A DNA stretch of 64,000 nt, taken from assembly GCA_022508445.1 (NCBI GenBank), contig JAFLVG010000001.1:1-64000 (forward strand), given 5' to 3'. This stretch comes from Clostridiales bacterium. GTDB taxonomy: Bacteria; Bacillota; Clostridia; Christensenellales; Pumilibacteraceae. Position 1 is the first letter of the stretch, and every line of letters begins with the position of its first letter. This document shows, in pieces, positions 36,453 through 45,120 of this stretch. The position numbers were made by a program, and so were the translations under genes. The notes below the pieces were generated by a model. That model searched no databases. It was given only the letters and a program-made list of their open reading frames with translations, and was not told where the DNA came from.

Positions 36453-36493
36453 AAAAAGCAACCGCGCGAATCTTTTCGCGAAGTTGCTTTTTT
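36453..36493 (-). terminator. Terminator of the phage-derived operon
   Basis: AAAAAAGCAAC and GTTGCTTTTTT form the outer stem, with CGCGAA/TTCGCG inside. On the minus strand it is followed by a T-run. It lies immediately after the last gene of the island. Confidence 0.8.
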
Positions 36494-36500
36494 AATTTGT

Positions 36501-36755
36501 TTACTCGTTGTCAGAGCTTACGGCATTTGCCGTGATATCCGATTTTTCGTCGTCTTCTTCCGCCATGCGGCAATTTCCGTTGCTCGGTTGCGACGAGACA
36601 ATGCCCAGCACTACGAAAAGCGAACACACGGCATTAACGACCGAGCTTGCAATTTCGTCTCCCACGTCTACGCCGAACGCGCCGAGTATGAGAAACACCG
36701 CGCCGACAAGTCCTGCCCAAAAACTTTTGCTCTTGATGCGTTCTTTGAGTTTCAC
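36501..36755 (-). CDS. Phage holin-like protein (phi-LC3 type)
   Basis: 84 aa with a basic N-terminus (VKLKERIKSKSFW) and two hydrophobic helices (AGLVGAVFLILGAF and VVNAVCSLFVVLGIV), followed by an acidic hydrophilic tail. This matches the phi-LC3 holin group, which forms membrane pores in phage lysis. GTG at 36755 is preferred because the GGGAGG site sits 5 nt before it; a GTG two codons earlier would overlap that site and the previous stop. It is the last gene of the island. No lysin gene follows. Confidence 0.75.
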   Translation of the reverse strand: MKLKERIKSKSFWAGLVGAVFLILGAFGVDVGDEIASSVVNAVCSLFVVLGIVSSQPSNGNCRMAEEDDEKSDITANAVSSDNE

Positions 36756-36757
36756 GC

Positions 36758-37648
36758 TCACCTCCCGTACTTGTCGTAAAGCTTGTAATAATAATAATTC
36801 GAAAGATGCTTGCGGTACATCGTGTGGTTGCGTATTTCGAGCTTTGCCTGTTGCGGCGTCATCGACGACAAATATTCGTCCATCTTATCGTAGACGGAAC
36901 GGTAAATCTCGTCGCGTTTTTCGGGCGAAATGCCGTCGAGCGAATTTTCCTTTTGCTCTTGCGAAAGCGCGGCGGAGTACAGATCGCTCTCCGTTTTCAA
37001 ACGCGATTGGTCGAGCGCGGCCTGCTTTGCACGCACCTCGTTATTGTACTTGGTCACTTCCTCTACCTTTTTGTCGCGTTCGGATTTGAGACTTTCTATC
37101 TTTTCGTTCAGCTTTGTCGCATACGTCAAGTTGAAGTCGTCGAGCGCCGCACGCAGTTTGCTATCCGCCGCCGCAATCTCCGAATCGAGCTCGGCTATCT
37201 TTTTCCCGTAAGTATCAACTATGTCGGCGTTTCGTTTGAGATATTCGCTTTCAAGCTCACTCTTGCCTGCCGCCGCTATGGACGAGCGCGCGAGTCCTCT
37301 TTTCATAGCATCGTTATCGATTGCGAGCGCCGCCGCACGGTAGCTGTCTCCGAGAGCAGCTATATCGCCGTCGCGCCCTTTCAAATACGCTTCGCGCTGC
37401 CGAGCGCGCGCTTTTGCTTCGTTCTCGCTGTTTTCGCGAATAGACTTTTCGCCGCTCGACTTGTATCCTTGCAAGCTCTTTTCGGCTTGCGCTTCCAAGT
37501 ACTCGTCGCTCGGCGCCGTGTACGACAGCTCGTCGAGCTTGGTGGAAGGCAGCGACTCTCTGGTCGCATGCGAATCTGCCTTTTCGAGCTGCTTGATTTG
37601 CTCTTCCAGCTCTCTTCTTGATTCAGAATTATCTGGTAATGCTCCCAT
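36758..37648 (-). CDS. Coiled-coil phage-island protein, unknown function
   Basis: 296 aa, largely alpha-helical and charged. A long central coiled coil (about 95-225) with many Lys/Glu/Ala heptads is flanked by a disordered N-terminus and a Tyr-rich C-terminus (LSNYYYYKLYDKYGR). No enzyme motif. Its place after the head genes and before the holin suggests a DNA-ejection, internal virion or tail-needle-like protein, but this is inference from position. The stop overlaps the SD and first GTG of the holin gene. Confidence 0.75.
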   Translation of the reverse strand: MGALPDNSESRRELEEQIKQLEKADSHATRESLPSTKLDELSYTAPSDEYLEAQAEKSLQGYKSSGEKSIRENSENEAKARARQREAYLKGRDGDIAALGDSYRAAALAIDNDAMKRGLARSSIAAAGKSELESEYLKRNADIVDTYGKKIAELDSEIAAADSKLRAALDDFNLTYATKLNEKIESLKSERDKKVEEVTKYNNEVRAKQAALDQSRLKTESDLYSAALSQEQKENSLDGISPEKRDEIYRSVYDKMDEYLSSMTPQQAKLEIRNHTMYRKHLSNYYYYKLYDKYGR

Positions 37649-37811
37649 GTTTTTCGCACTTCTCCTTAAATAAATTGTATCTGTACTTCTCGTAAGCGCG
37701 CATGATTGCGCGGCACGAGTCGAGCGGACCGAATTCGGCGAGCGGCGAGCTCGGTTTTTGACCGCTGTCCGCCGCCTTGTTTCCGCCCGATTCTTCTATG
37801 CGCTCGCACAT
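37629..37811 (-). CDS. Small phage-island protein
   Basis: 60 aa, not recognised; charged and Cys-containing, ending HGSITR. Despite its size it is supported by GGAGG 5 nt before its ATG and by overlaps with both neighbours: its start lies inside the 3' end of the BhlA-like gene and its end inside the 5' end of the coiled-coil gene. This is the packing expected of a real phage gene. Confidence 0.6.
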   Translation of the reverse strand: MCERIEESGGNKAADSGQKPSSPLAEFGPLDSCRAIMRAYEKYRYNLFKEKCEKHGSITR

Positions 37812-38089
37812 TCCGCGCCTCCGAGCAAACCTTTGCTTTCCGAGCGCTTGTTCCGTCCGCGCTCGCGAATGATTTTTACGTCCGCCGCTATCACATCGAC
37901 CTCCGACTTGATTTGCTCCGCGTCCGACTTTACGTCCTTCAACAGATCGAGGCTGTCGGTAAGCGCGCGAATCGTTTTTGCGTAGCGTGCTTCGCGGCTT
38001 CTGCTGTCACGCAGTTCGTAAACGAGAAGTCCGCAAAAAAGCACCGCAAACAGCCCGTTGGCTACAACGAGCGATACGATTTCTTCCAT
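37796..38089 (-). CDS. BhlA/UviB-like holin or bacteriocin-associated membrane protein
   Basis: 97 aa. One N-terminal membrane helix (IVSLVVANGLFAVLFCGLLVY) is followed directly by a charged helical tail (ELRDSRSREARYAKTIRALTDSL...). This is the layout of BhlA/UviB small holin-like proteins found in Bacillus and Clostridium phages. It is the second holin-type protein in the island. A 215-nt gap with strong secondary structure separates it from the gene upstream. Confidence 0.75.
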   Translation of the reverse strand: MEEIVSLVVANGLFAVLFCGLLVYELRDSRSREARYAKTIRALTDSLDLLKDVKSDAEQIKSEVDVIAADVKIIRERGRNKRSESKGLLGGAECASA

Positions 38090-38160
38090 GATGTTGTTTA
38101 TTCCCCCTTTTGCGCCCTACACCTAATGGTGAACAGCGCAATAAATTATTCTGCATTTAG

Positions 38161-38309
38161 TTTAGTAACAGTCGGACTCCGTAAGCCCGAACGCCGGAAT
38201 TACGGAGTTTGACGCAAGGCTGTTTTTGGAGCGGAAAGCGGCGTAAAGGCATGAAGCCGGGTTACGCCGCTTAACGCCCATAAACATTATGTGTCCGACT
38301 AATACTAAA
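38161..38309 (-). ncRNA. Predicted multi-branched structured element within the phage island
   Basis: TTTAGTA-ACA-GTCGGAC (38161-38177) is complementary to GTCCGAC-TAA-TACTAAA (38293-38309), giving 7+7 bp around a symmetrical 3x3 internal loop. Inside are three further hairpins: ACTCCGTAA/TTACGGAGT (38176-38208, sharing two bases with the outer stem), GCGGCGTAA/TTACGCCGC with an inner GGC/GCC pair (38238-38270), and CATAA/TTATG (38279-38291). The right end covers the stop of the 107-aa gene. It could be a structured RNA made from the operon transcript, a packaging-type RNA, or a small palindromic mobile element; strand is assigned from the operon direction. Confidence 0.5.
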
Positions 38310-38628
38310 CTTTTTTAGCGCCAATAACGAGCGCGCGACCGTTCGTGCAATCCCCGACAAGTTCAAGCTCGCCGCGACCGTGCGGCAGGCTTAATATTAT
38401 CATCGACAAACCGCTGTCAATCACTTGGTCGCAAAACTTCAATAGCGAATAACCGCCTTCAAACGTTATCACGACCGAACATTCGCCCGTGACCGACAGC
38501 CTGCCGAGCGATACCCCCGTTTCCGTCTGCTCGCCGAAAAGAACGAATGTTCGCGTATGTGCTTTCAATGCGGCTATATCGTTGGAGTTATCCTCGGCGA
38601 CCGACAACGCTCTTGTTGTTTTATCCAT
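38305..38628 (-). CDS. Hypothetical phage-island protein
   Basis: 107 aa, not recognised. The N-terminal 30 residues are helical; the rest looks like a compact beta domain (TGVSLGRLSVTGECSVVITF, LSMIILSLPHGRGELELVG, RALVIGA). GGAG precedes the ATG. It follows the propeller protein by about 20 nt. A small structural or accessory virion role is possible. Confidence 0.65.
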   Translation of the reverse strand: MDKTTRALSVAEDNSNDIAALKAHTRTFVLFGEQTETGVSLGRLSVTGECSVVITFEGGYSLLKFCDQVIDSGLSMIILSLPHGRGELELVGDCTNGRALVIGAKKV

Positions 38629-38649
38629 GATTGATTCTCCTTTTCTCGA

Positions 38650-40050
38650 CTAATACGACGAATACACGATAGTCGGCGCTTTTATCGTGCAGTCCGCGGC
38701 GTCGGACTCGACAGCGAGCGACAGGCGTTTGGCATTGAAGTTGACGCGCACTCGCCGATCGCCCGCCTTCACTTTAAACGTCTTTGTCTTTTTGTCTGAC
38801 GAAAGCGTGATTTTACAATCGGCGTTACCTTGAATATACAGCTCGCGAATTGCCTTTGTCCTATCGGGCGCGCCAAAGTCGGTTTCGGGACTTTTCCAAA
38901 ATTTGGGAAGGCTCTCGTCAAACAGCTTGCCGTTTTTCTCGATGACGCCGCCCTCGCCGCCTGCACAGCACATCAGAAAATCCTCGCCTAGATAAGTACA
39001 GCCATTCATGAACGTTATGTCGATCCCGCGCGTTATCGTGTACTCTCCGTTTGCCGTAGAATAGGTCAAAAGTCCGTTCGCGGTGTACTTGCCTTTCTCG
39101 CATCCGACTTGTTTGTCATCGTCGAAATCCATGCGGCAAGCAAGATAATACCTGCCGTTGTAATAGGCGCTCGCACACACGTCGCTCGGCACGATAAGTC
39201 CGTCCAGATTTTGAAGAACTCGCGTGCAGTCGTATCCGTCGAACATATACAACCCGTCCGACGCAAGAAAGATTATACACGATCCGCAAACCGCAATGCT
39301 CGACGGAAATATTCGACCTGCCGTCATAAAGAGATTGGCTACCGAAAACTCGCGCTGATCGCCGAACGCCGTTACGCGGCTTATGCCGTGGTCGCGGAAA
39401 ATGTACAGATAGTTGCCGAACGACACGATCTTGTTGAGTTCGCCGCGCTCGTCCAAAAGCTCGATAAAGCCGCCGCCGTCTATCGAAATATCCCAATTCG
39501 TCGGGTCGAGATCGTCCGAAAAGAACACCTTCGTCGGTTCTTCGCGGCTCGTGACGAAAAGACGCTCGTAATGAAGCGCCATCGAGGATATCACGGGCGA
39601 GCTTTCATGGGTTTTTAGGACAAATCCGTCCCATACGATGAGCTTTCGCCCTTCGCACGAAATGAGAAGCACGTCCTTCGAGTTGAGTCGGTAGTTCATA
39701 GCCTGTATAGGCGGATAAGGAAAACCCGATATATAGAGCAACTCTTTCTCATAGGAGTCGTAGCACATGAGCAGTCCGTGCGATTCTTGGAAAAAGCACT
39801 GATCGACAAAGCCTCCGGCCTCTTCGGAATAATATCTGTATATCCAATATCTTTGCGCTTCGTTGTGAACGGCGGCATTTGCCGAAACGCCGTATCCCGC
39901 GCCCAGAGCGCCCGAGCCGAAATCGAAATTGTAGCACGACTCGGCAGTATTGAATTGCAGTACGCTCCCGTCGTGCTTAACGTCGAGTGAGCCGAATCCG
40001 CCGACGCGCTTCCGATAGCGCGCCACGGACGGTATTTTAAGTTTAGCCAT
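38650..40050 (-). CDS. Phage propeller / stabilisation-like structural protein
   Basis: 466 aa built from repeated beta-rich blocks with aromatic and DG motifs (YWIYRYYSE, LIVWDGFVLKTHESSP, DDLDPTNWDI, FLASDGLYMFDGYDC), suggesting a beta-propeller. Proteins of this kind follow the connector genes of podoviruses and plug or extend the portal (P22 gp10-like position). The first 25 residues are basic. The C-terminal 80 residues form a separate beta domain. Clean SD and ATG. Assigned by gene order and overall pattern rather than by a diagnostic motif. Confidence 0.7.
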   Translation of the reverse strand: MAKLKIPSVARYRKRVGGFGSLDVKHDGSVLQFNTAESCYNFDFGSGALGAGYGVSANAAVHNEAQRYWIYRYYSEEAGGFVDQCFFQESHGLLMCYDSYEKELLYISGFPYPPIQAMNYRLNSKDVLLISCEGRKLIVWDGFVLKTHESSPVISSMALHYERLFVTSREEPTKVFFSDDLDPTNWDISIDGGGFIELLDERGELNKIVSFGNYLYIFRDHGISRVTAFGDQREFSVANLFMTAGRIFPSSIAVCGSCIIFLASDGLYMFDGYDCTRVLQNLDGLIVPSDVCASAYYNGRYYLACRMDFDDDKQVGCEKGKYTANGLLTYSTANGEYTITRGIDITFMNGCTYLGEDFLMCCAGGEGGVIEKNGKLFDESLPKFWKSPETDFGAPDRTKAIRELYIQGNADCKITLSSDKKTKTFKVKAGDRRVRVNFNAKRLSLAVESDAADCTIKAPTIVYSSY

Positions 40051-40088
40051 AATTTCTCCGTTAGACCGATTTTATAATGCGACGGCGC

Positions 40089-40637
40089 TTATATCCACCG
40101 TCTTTTCGGCAGACTCGCTCTGCGCTCTATGCGCTTACTCTCCGCCTCGTCATTGTAGCGTTGATCCCATATACCGGCTTCGTCCGTTCTTCCCGTAATG
40201 AGGCAGTAATTTCGAACGGTGAGATAGGTCAACATCTCGCGGTCGACACCGGCTCCGACTTGCACATCTTCGTCTAGTTCGACGGGTGCATACGGCGAGG
40301 TGTACGTCACTTCGTAGCTTCCGCGGCCGATAACACGAACGCCTCGCGAATCGAAACCGAACCTTGTGATATCTCCGTTCTTTTTGACCTCTTTCACGGT
40401 CGCAATGCCGCCGTCGAAAACGTCGAGCGGAATAAAGCGGTCATCGCACTCCGCAGTCACCGTTTTGAGTATCGGGAAATGTCCGGCAAGCTCCGCCGCC
40501 GCAAGATGAACGCATTCAATTAGCGCTTTTACGTCCGCGTCGGTAATTTCGGGCGTTTCGCTGTCACATAGCAAATCTTCTATGTCATCCGCCTGCAACA
40601 ACACGGCGGCGGATACGGCAATCTCTCTTACTGTCAT
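40089..40637 (-). CDS. Phage head-tail connector-like protein
   Basis: 182 aa. The N-terminal half is helical and acidic (LLQADDIEDLLCDSETPEITDADVKALIECVHLAAAEL), as in gp6-like connector adaptors; the middle is beta-rich (IPLDVFDGGIATVKEVKKNG...VTYTSPY); the end is basic. Its place two genes after the capsid fits a connector or adaptor ring under the portal. The ribosome binding site GGAGG lies in the last codons of the upstream gene. Confidence 0.65.
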   Translation of the reverse strand: MTVREIAVSAAVLLQADDIEDLLCDSETPEITDADVKALIECVHLAAAELAGHFPILKTVTAECDDRFIPLDVFDGGIATVKEVKKNGDITRFGFDSRGVRVIGRGSYEVTYTSPYAPVELDEDVQVGAGVDREMLTYLTVRNYCLITGRTDEAGIWDQRYNDEAESKRIERRASLPKRRWI

Positions 40638-40641
40638 ATCG

Positions 40642-40926
40642 TCAACCTCCTATCTTGGCTAACGCCTTGTCGACGGCGGCTCTTATTTGAGCCGCCTCGA
40701 ACTTGGCGTTTTCGCGTTCGATACGTTCGGCGATTTCCCTCGCACGTTCGGCACGGGTGTATAAGACCTTGCGCACGGTACGCTCGTCCAGCGTGTCGTA
40801 CGGAAGCACAAGACAAAGGGTGTGAGCATCCTTGCTGTTATGCACCTCGAACCGTCCGGTCTTGTAGTTGAGGAACACGAAATACCCGTCGTCTATGCTT
40901 TTGAGCCGACGGCAAACGCCGAACAT
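40642..40926 (-). CDS. Small conserved phage protein after the capsid gene
   Basis: 94 aa from the ATG at 40926. The frame is open far upstream, but that part lies inside the capsid gene in another frame; a TTG overlapping the capsid stop is an alternative start about 9 codons earlier. The N-terminus (CRRLKSIDDGYFVFLNYKTGRFEVHN) resembles small proteins I associate with Firmicutes phage head clusters, between capsid and connector. The C-terminus is a charged helix. Its function is not known. Confidence 0.65.
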   Translation of the reverse strand: MFGVCRRLKSIDDGYFVFLNYKTGRFEVHNSKDAHTLCLVLPYDTLDERTVRKVLYTRAERAREIAERIERENAKFEAAQIRAAVDKALAKIGG

Positions 40927-40949
40927 ATCGTCTTCGATAACCCGTCCGA

Positions 40950-42086
40950 TCAACGCGTGATACCCGTGAGCATCGCCTGACCGTTGGGCTTTTGACAAAT
41001 GAGATCGCAGTATTTGACAAGCGTCGCGGTGTAGGTCGGCTTGCCCTGATTCTGACGCAAGATTTTTCCGTTTTCCGTTTCGAGGAAGCGCCAATCGCAC
41101 AGCTGATGAAGCTTGAACGCCTTGGTGTTAAGAAGGTACATAGCGCCCTCGGGAACAAACCTGTCGTAGACAAGCGGTAAGCCGTTGTAGGACAGAGTCT
41201 TAAATCCGCCTTCGAGTTCCATGACATCGATATTGCGCTTATACGACGACATGTATTCTATGAACGAATACTTGGCTTCCTGCGAGCAAGCGATGAAATC
41301 GACCGTCGAACCCGCTTCGTTTTCGAGCGCGTCTATCGCCTCTTGTATGACTATCTCGTCGATTGCGCCGCCAACGTCCTTCGTGTACGGATTGAGGAAG
41401 GGATGCTTGGATTTTTCCACGCCGTAAATGCTCGTGCCTTTGAACAACGCGCCTATGCCCGTTATCTCCTTATCCTTTGAGCCTTGCACGTACAGCGTAT
41501 CGGTTGCGCTGGGACTGCCGTCCAACACAAGCTTCTTGTTTTTGCGGTCAACGTATCTTATGCGGCTCGTTCCTTTTCTCGCTCCGTTGTTGGCGTACAT
41601 ATCGACAACAAGCCCCTCAACCAGGTTGCGTGTGGAGTCGAGAACGACATCGCCGCCTTTGTCGACATACGTTGCGAGAAGGCCGCTTCCGTCGCCGTAC
41701 AGCATACGCCCGAGGTTGAACTTGGACGCGTTCAACAGCCCTTCGAGCTCGGCATTGAGAAGATCGGTAAATGCGCCCTTGCCCTCTGCCGAAGCGCGAA
41801 TTGCTTTGTCCGAAATCTCGATCTGACCGTATAGGTTTTTGAGCGTGGTCACGAACTGCAAGTAATTGTTGCCGTGCGCAGTGGGAAGACTGCCGTCCTC
41901 GTCGCCGGCACCGACGCCGCCGTTGATGCCGAACTTCGCCGCAGTGCGTATCTCCTTACCCCACACGTCGGACGTGGTTTGCTCGATTTTGGTAAGCAAC
42001 GGGTTGACGTGAGTATTGAGAAGGTCTGTCACTGTGCCGAGGTATACCGATTTGAGTGCATTTTCAGCATTTTGTAAAGTTACCAT
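40950..42086 (-). CDS. Phage major capsid protein
   Basis: 378 aa. The pattern is that of a HK97-fold / N4-gp56-like capsid subunit: N-terminal helix with LLNTHVNPLLTKIEQTT, an extended loop (GAGDEDGSLPTAHG), NLYGQIEISDKAI, the long helix AFTDLLNAELEGLLNASKFNLGRMLYGDGSG, and a C-terminal strand region (GGFKTLSYNGLPLVYDRFVPEGAMYLLN). It lies downstream of the scaffold-like and portal genes, the canonical order. AGGAG precedes the ATG. Confidence 0.88.
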   Translation of the reverse strand: MVTLQNAENALKSVYLGTVTDLLNTHVNPLLTKIEQTTSDVWGKEIRTAAKFGINGGVGAGDEDGSLPTAHGNNYLQFVTTLKNLYGQIEISDKAIRASAEGKGAFTDLLNAELEGLLNASKFNLGRMLYGDGSGLLATYVDKGGDVVLDSTRNLVEGLVVDMYANNGARKGTSRIRYVDRKNKKLVLDGSPSATDTLYVQGSKDKEITGIGALFKGTSIYGVEKSKHPFLNPYTKDVGGAIDEIVIQEAIDALENEAGSTVDFIACSQEAKYSFIEYMSSYKRNIDVMELEGGFKTLSYNGLPLVYDRFVPEGAMYLLNTKAFKLHQLCDWRFLETENGKILRQNQGKPTYTATLVKYCDLICQKPNGQAMLTGITR

Positions 42087-42110
42087 GTTTTTCTCCTTTA
42101 AAAAATTGAT

Positions 42111-42752
42111 TTATCTGTTTCCGCCGAGAAGCTCGTCCGCGAGCTGTTTGGCTTCGTACAGGGTGCGCGGCCTGCGCACGGGCGCGATGACCGCAGAGCC
42201 GGACGGCGACGCGCCGCCGAACGCTCTCGCCTCGATAAGCTTGTGCTTGTACCGCGCGATACAAGCGTCCATTATCTCGGGAATATCGGAAAGAACGTCC
42301 GCGATTTCCGCCGCTCTTTCGGCTACCGCGCCGACTATGTCGTAGCCGCTGTCAACTCCGCCGTCGTCTATCGGCGCGGATGCGGTCGGTGCGGCTACCA
42401 CGATTGCCGCCGCAACTTCCGATTGCGGCTCGACAAAGGACGATTGGGCTTCTTTTACGCAAGCCTTTTCGTCTTGATTCGCCTCGCCGCTCTCGCAAGC
42501 TTTTTCGATAGCCTTTTCCGCTTCGCTCCGCTCTTCGGGAGCGTTTTCGATATCGGGTTCACCGTCCTTATCAATATCGGCTTGCGCACTCGGAGCATTC
42601 GCGATTTGGGCTTGTAGCTGTTTTATGAGCTGACACCTTTTTGTAAACTCGCGTTCTAGCGCGTTATAAGCCGACAAAAGCTCGTCGGCGGAGTTGAACT
42701 TACCTATGGCGCTTTCCTCGTTTTGAGAAAGCTCTTTGTTGTTTGTTTTCAT
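42111..42752 (-). CDS. Probable phage scaffolding protein
   Basis: 213 aa, acidic, with a helical N-terminus (SADELLSAYNALEREFTKRCQLIKQLQAQI), a low-complexity Ala/Glu/Asp-rich middle, and a basic helical C-terminus. This composition, together with its location directly upstream of the capsid gene and downstream of the portal, is typical of scaffolding proteins that guide procapsid assembly and are then lost. No protease motif is seen. AGGAG site present. Confidence 0.75.
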   Translation of the reverse strand: MKTNNKELSQNEESAIGKFNSADELLSAYNALEREFTKRCQLIKQLQAQIANAPSAQADIDKDGEPDIENAPEERSEAEKAIEKACESGEANQDEKACVKEAQSSFVEPQSEVAAAIVVAAPTASAPIDDGGVDSGYDIVGAVAERAAEIADVLSDIPEIMDACIARYKHKLIEARAFGGASPSGSAVIAPVRRPRTLYEAKQLADELLGGNR

Positions 42753-42761
42753 GATTTCTCC

Positions 42762-44615
42762 TTATATCGGTAATTGATCGACCGGCTGTTGCTGTTGCAA
42801 CTCCCGATCCTCTGTCTTTGCGTACTGTTTGTGTTCTCGAATATGCGCTTTGAGCTTTTCCGCCTTTTTGCCGGAAGGACATTCGGTCAGCAAGTACTTG
42901 ATGTGCGTGTCGATGTGAAGCGCGTGGTCGTCGAACTCGTTTATTGCGAAAACGCTCTTGACGTTCTCGGTTTCGGCACGCGTTATATGCACCTGCGAAA
43001 GACCGACGTCGCCGTCCCATCCGCCGTAACCGAGCGTTTCCATAAGCCTTCTTTTTGCAGCGTCCGTCATGCGCCCGTTCTCGTCCGTGAGCAGTCCCAT
43101 TTTGTAAAGTTCGAGCATCATGTTTTGCCGCATGGCGGGTGTGGACAACAGCTCGTTGTCGCCTGCGAAAACGACGTCGTCGCTCGAAATGTCGGAAGCC
43201 GACCAGCGCATAAGCTCGACCTGTCCGTTCTGTCCCGCAATGCGCGACAGCCTCGAATCGGAGCCGAACTGCTTATACAGCCTGATTATGTGCCGCGCAA
43301 TCTCGCGCGCCGCTATGCGCACGTACTCCGCGGAAAGCGACAGCCGCGTGTCATCCTGCTCGATGAGAAGCTGTAACGCCACACCACTTATATTGGAGGA
43401 AACGGATTCGGACGAGCGCATGACCTCGCTAACGCCGCTTATTTTCGTAAACTCGTTGAGTAGCCGCGCCTCCTCCGCGTCGAACACGCTCGGCACCGAG
43501 CCGAGCTCCACCATTCTCGGCGGCGTAGCGCCCTGCCGATACACCAATATCTTGCCGGGCGATATGCCCTCTTGTTCGAGATTGTCTATATCGACCGATC
43601 CGTCCTCCACCGCCATAACGCCCATCGAAAGCCTATTCATAAACTCGTGCTTGCGGTTTTTAACGGCGTTGTATGCGCGCTGAACGGGTATCGACCGCTC
43701 GATTATGGACGATCCGAAAAAGCACCCCGCTATTACGAGCGACACCTGCTTGATAAACGGAATACACCGCTTACCGTCCGCGCCGTTGACATAAGGAAGC
43801 GGACCGTAATGCAAGAGTACGCCGTTGGCAACAACCGCAAGCTCGCCGTCGGGCTTGTCGTCTGTGGGAACGGTGTAACGCTCGATAACCACCGCGCTGT
43901 TTTCCGCGCCGCGAACGGACAGCTTGTTTATTGCGCTGTCAGCGGCAAGTCCGCCACCGACTGCGGCTACCGTCATGCCGATAACGTCGCTGTGTTCCGG
44001 TTCTACGGACTTGCCGTATACGCGCTTGATCTCGCCAACGTCCACGGAACGCGCACGGATCAAAGAGCGGCAGTCTGCAATATTCTGCACAAAGATGTCG
44101 TCCGGGTATATCTCGAACGGCGACACCACGCTCGCACACACATCGCCCTCGTACACGTCGCCGTCGATTTTAAGCCCTGCCTTGTTATCCCAACCGACAA
44201 AGTAAAAAACCGTACCGCAAATCTCCGACCACATCGTGCCCTCGGTGAGCAGCGCGTCCACATCCAGCTTGTCGCAAGCGGAATTAAGAATCTTAGTGGA
44301 GTTCTTTGCTGTCTTTACGTCGTTGTCGTCGTTTGAAAACGGCCTGACGGTAAGCGACGGGCGCACGGTGTTGAGTCGAGCTTGACGCGTTTCCACAAGC
44401 GACGAAATGTGATTGAACACCTCGTGCTCTTGCCAATAGTAATCGCGTTCGACGTCGGCTATCTCGCCGGTGGGCGTTGCCGTGCAAAACTGATTGCCCA
44501 TATAGAAATTCATATTCAGCCGCCATTGCGTTTCAAACGGGCGTCTTGCCTCGACTCGCCTCTCGAAATCGCGCTTAACGTCGGCTATGATATCCTCACG
44601 AAATTCTCTTTTCAT
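42762..44615 (-). CDS. Phage portal protein
   Basis: 617 aa. The N-terminus (RRPFETQWRLNMNFYMGNQF), HEVFNHISSLVETRQARL, and the helix-wing-stem part (CFFGSSIIERSIPVQRAYNAVKNRKHEFM) fit P22/podovirus-type portals that form the dodecameric DNA channel. The C-terminal third is helical and ends in a Gln-rich stretch, possibly a barrel. The start overlaps the end of the small Cys-rich gene. Order terminase-portal-scaffold-capsid supports the assignment. Confidence 0.87.
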   Translation of the reverse strand: MKREFREDIIADVKRDFERRVEARRPFETQWRLNMNFYMGNQFCTATPTGEIADVERDYYWQEHEVFNHISSLVETRQARLNTVRPSLTVRPFSNDDNDVKTAKNSTKILNSACDKLDVDALLTEGTMWSEICGTVFYFVGWDNKAGLKIDGDVYEGDVCASVVSPFEIYPDDIFVQNIADCRSLIRARSVDVGEIKRVYGKSVEPEHSDVIGMTVAAVGGGLAADSAINKLSVRGAENSAVVIERYTVPTDDKPDGELAVVANGVLLHYGPLPYVNGADGKRCIPFIKQVSLVIAGCFFGSSIIERSIPVQRAYNAVKNRKHEFMNRLSMGVMAVEDGSVDIDNLEQEGISPGKILVYRQGATPPRMVELGSVPSVFDAEEARLLNEFTKISGVSEVMRSSESVSSNISGVALQLLIEQDDTRLSLSAEYVRIAAREIARHIIRLYKQFGSDSRLSRIAGQNGQVELMRWSASDISSDDVVFAGDNELLSTPAMRQNMMLELYKMGLLTDENGRMTDAAKRRLMETLGYGGWDGDVGLSQVHITRAETENVKSVFAINEFDDHALHIDTHIKYLLTECPSGKKAEKLKAHIREHKQYAKTEDRELQQQQPVDQLPI

Positions 44616-44830
44616 TTGTCACTATCCTTGCGCGGTCTTTTGCGCGCCGTTTCCACCGATTTGGGCACGACCGTTTCGCCGATTGCCGTGTAGAGCTCGT
44701 TTAAGCACTTGTCGCACGCAAAGATTCGGCCGCGTATTCCCACTCGGTCAAACTTGATCGAGCGCGTCGCGCGGTTCTTACACGCGCCAAGCTCGCATTT
44801 GACATTGTGTTTGCACTCTGTAACTTCCAT
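44612..44830 (-). CDS. Small Cys-rich (zinc-ribbon-like) phage protein
   Basis: 72 aa with five cysteines, four of which could bind zinc (CxxxxxC...CDKC region), and a basic C-terminus (ETARKRPRKDSDK). The ATG has GGGAGG upstream; the stop overlaps the portal start. It may bind nucleic acid during packaging, but this is a guess from composition. Confidence 0.6.
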   Translation of the reverse strand: MEVTECKHNVKCELGACKNRATRSIKFDRVGIRGRIFACDKCLNELYTAIGETVVPKSVETARKRPRKDSDK

Positions 44831-44847
44831 AAAATCCTCCCGATTTT

Positions 44848-45120
44848 TTATTGTTTATCTTTGTTGTCGCTTTGTAAAAGCTCTTCGAGAAGCCTTTTCT
44901 TTTCCTTTTCAAGCTGCTCGTCCGTGAGGTCGGAAACGCCGTTGCTGTCGAAGATGAACTTCGCGGCGGCGATGTCCGGCGGCACGTCCTTTATCGTGAC
45001 CTTGCGCTTGACAAGTTCGAGCGAACCGTCCACTACCGCATATTCCTCCACAATCTCCTGCGCGGCATAACCGCACGCGCGCTTTAAGACCGCGTCTAAA
45101 ATTTCGTCCTGTGTACTCAT
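44848..45120 (-). CDS. Possible small terminase subunit
   Basis: 90 aa. The N-terminal helices (DEILDAVLKRACGYAAQEIVEEY) and the charged helical C-terminus fit a compact small-terminase or accessory packaging protein. Its start overlaps the stop of the large terminase gene (ATGA), an unusual order since small terminase genes normally precede the large one. No clear helix-turn-helix was confirmed, so the assignment rests on size and position. Confidence 0.5.
   Translation of the reverse strand: MSTQDEILDAVLKRACGYAAQEIVEEYAVVDGSLELVKRKVTIKDVPPDIAAAKFIFDSNGVSDLTDEQLEKEKKRLLEELLQSDNKDKQ

Noticed and set aside
38161..38309. Integron attC site
   Set aside because: The ends do not carry the paired GTTRRRY/RYYYAAC core sites in the right places, and there is no integrase or cassette array.
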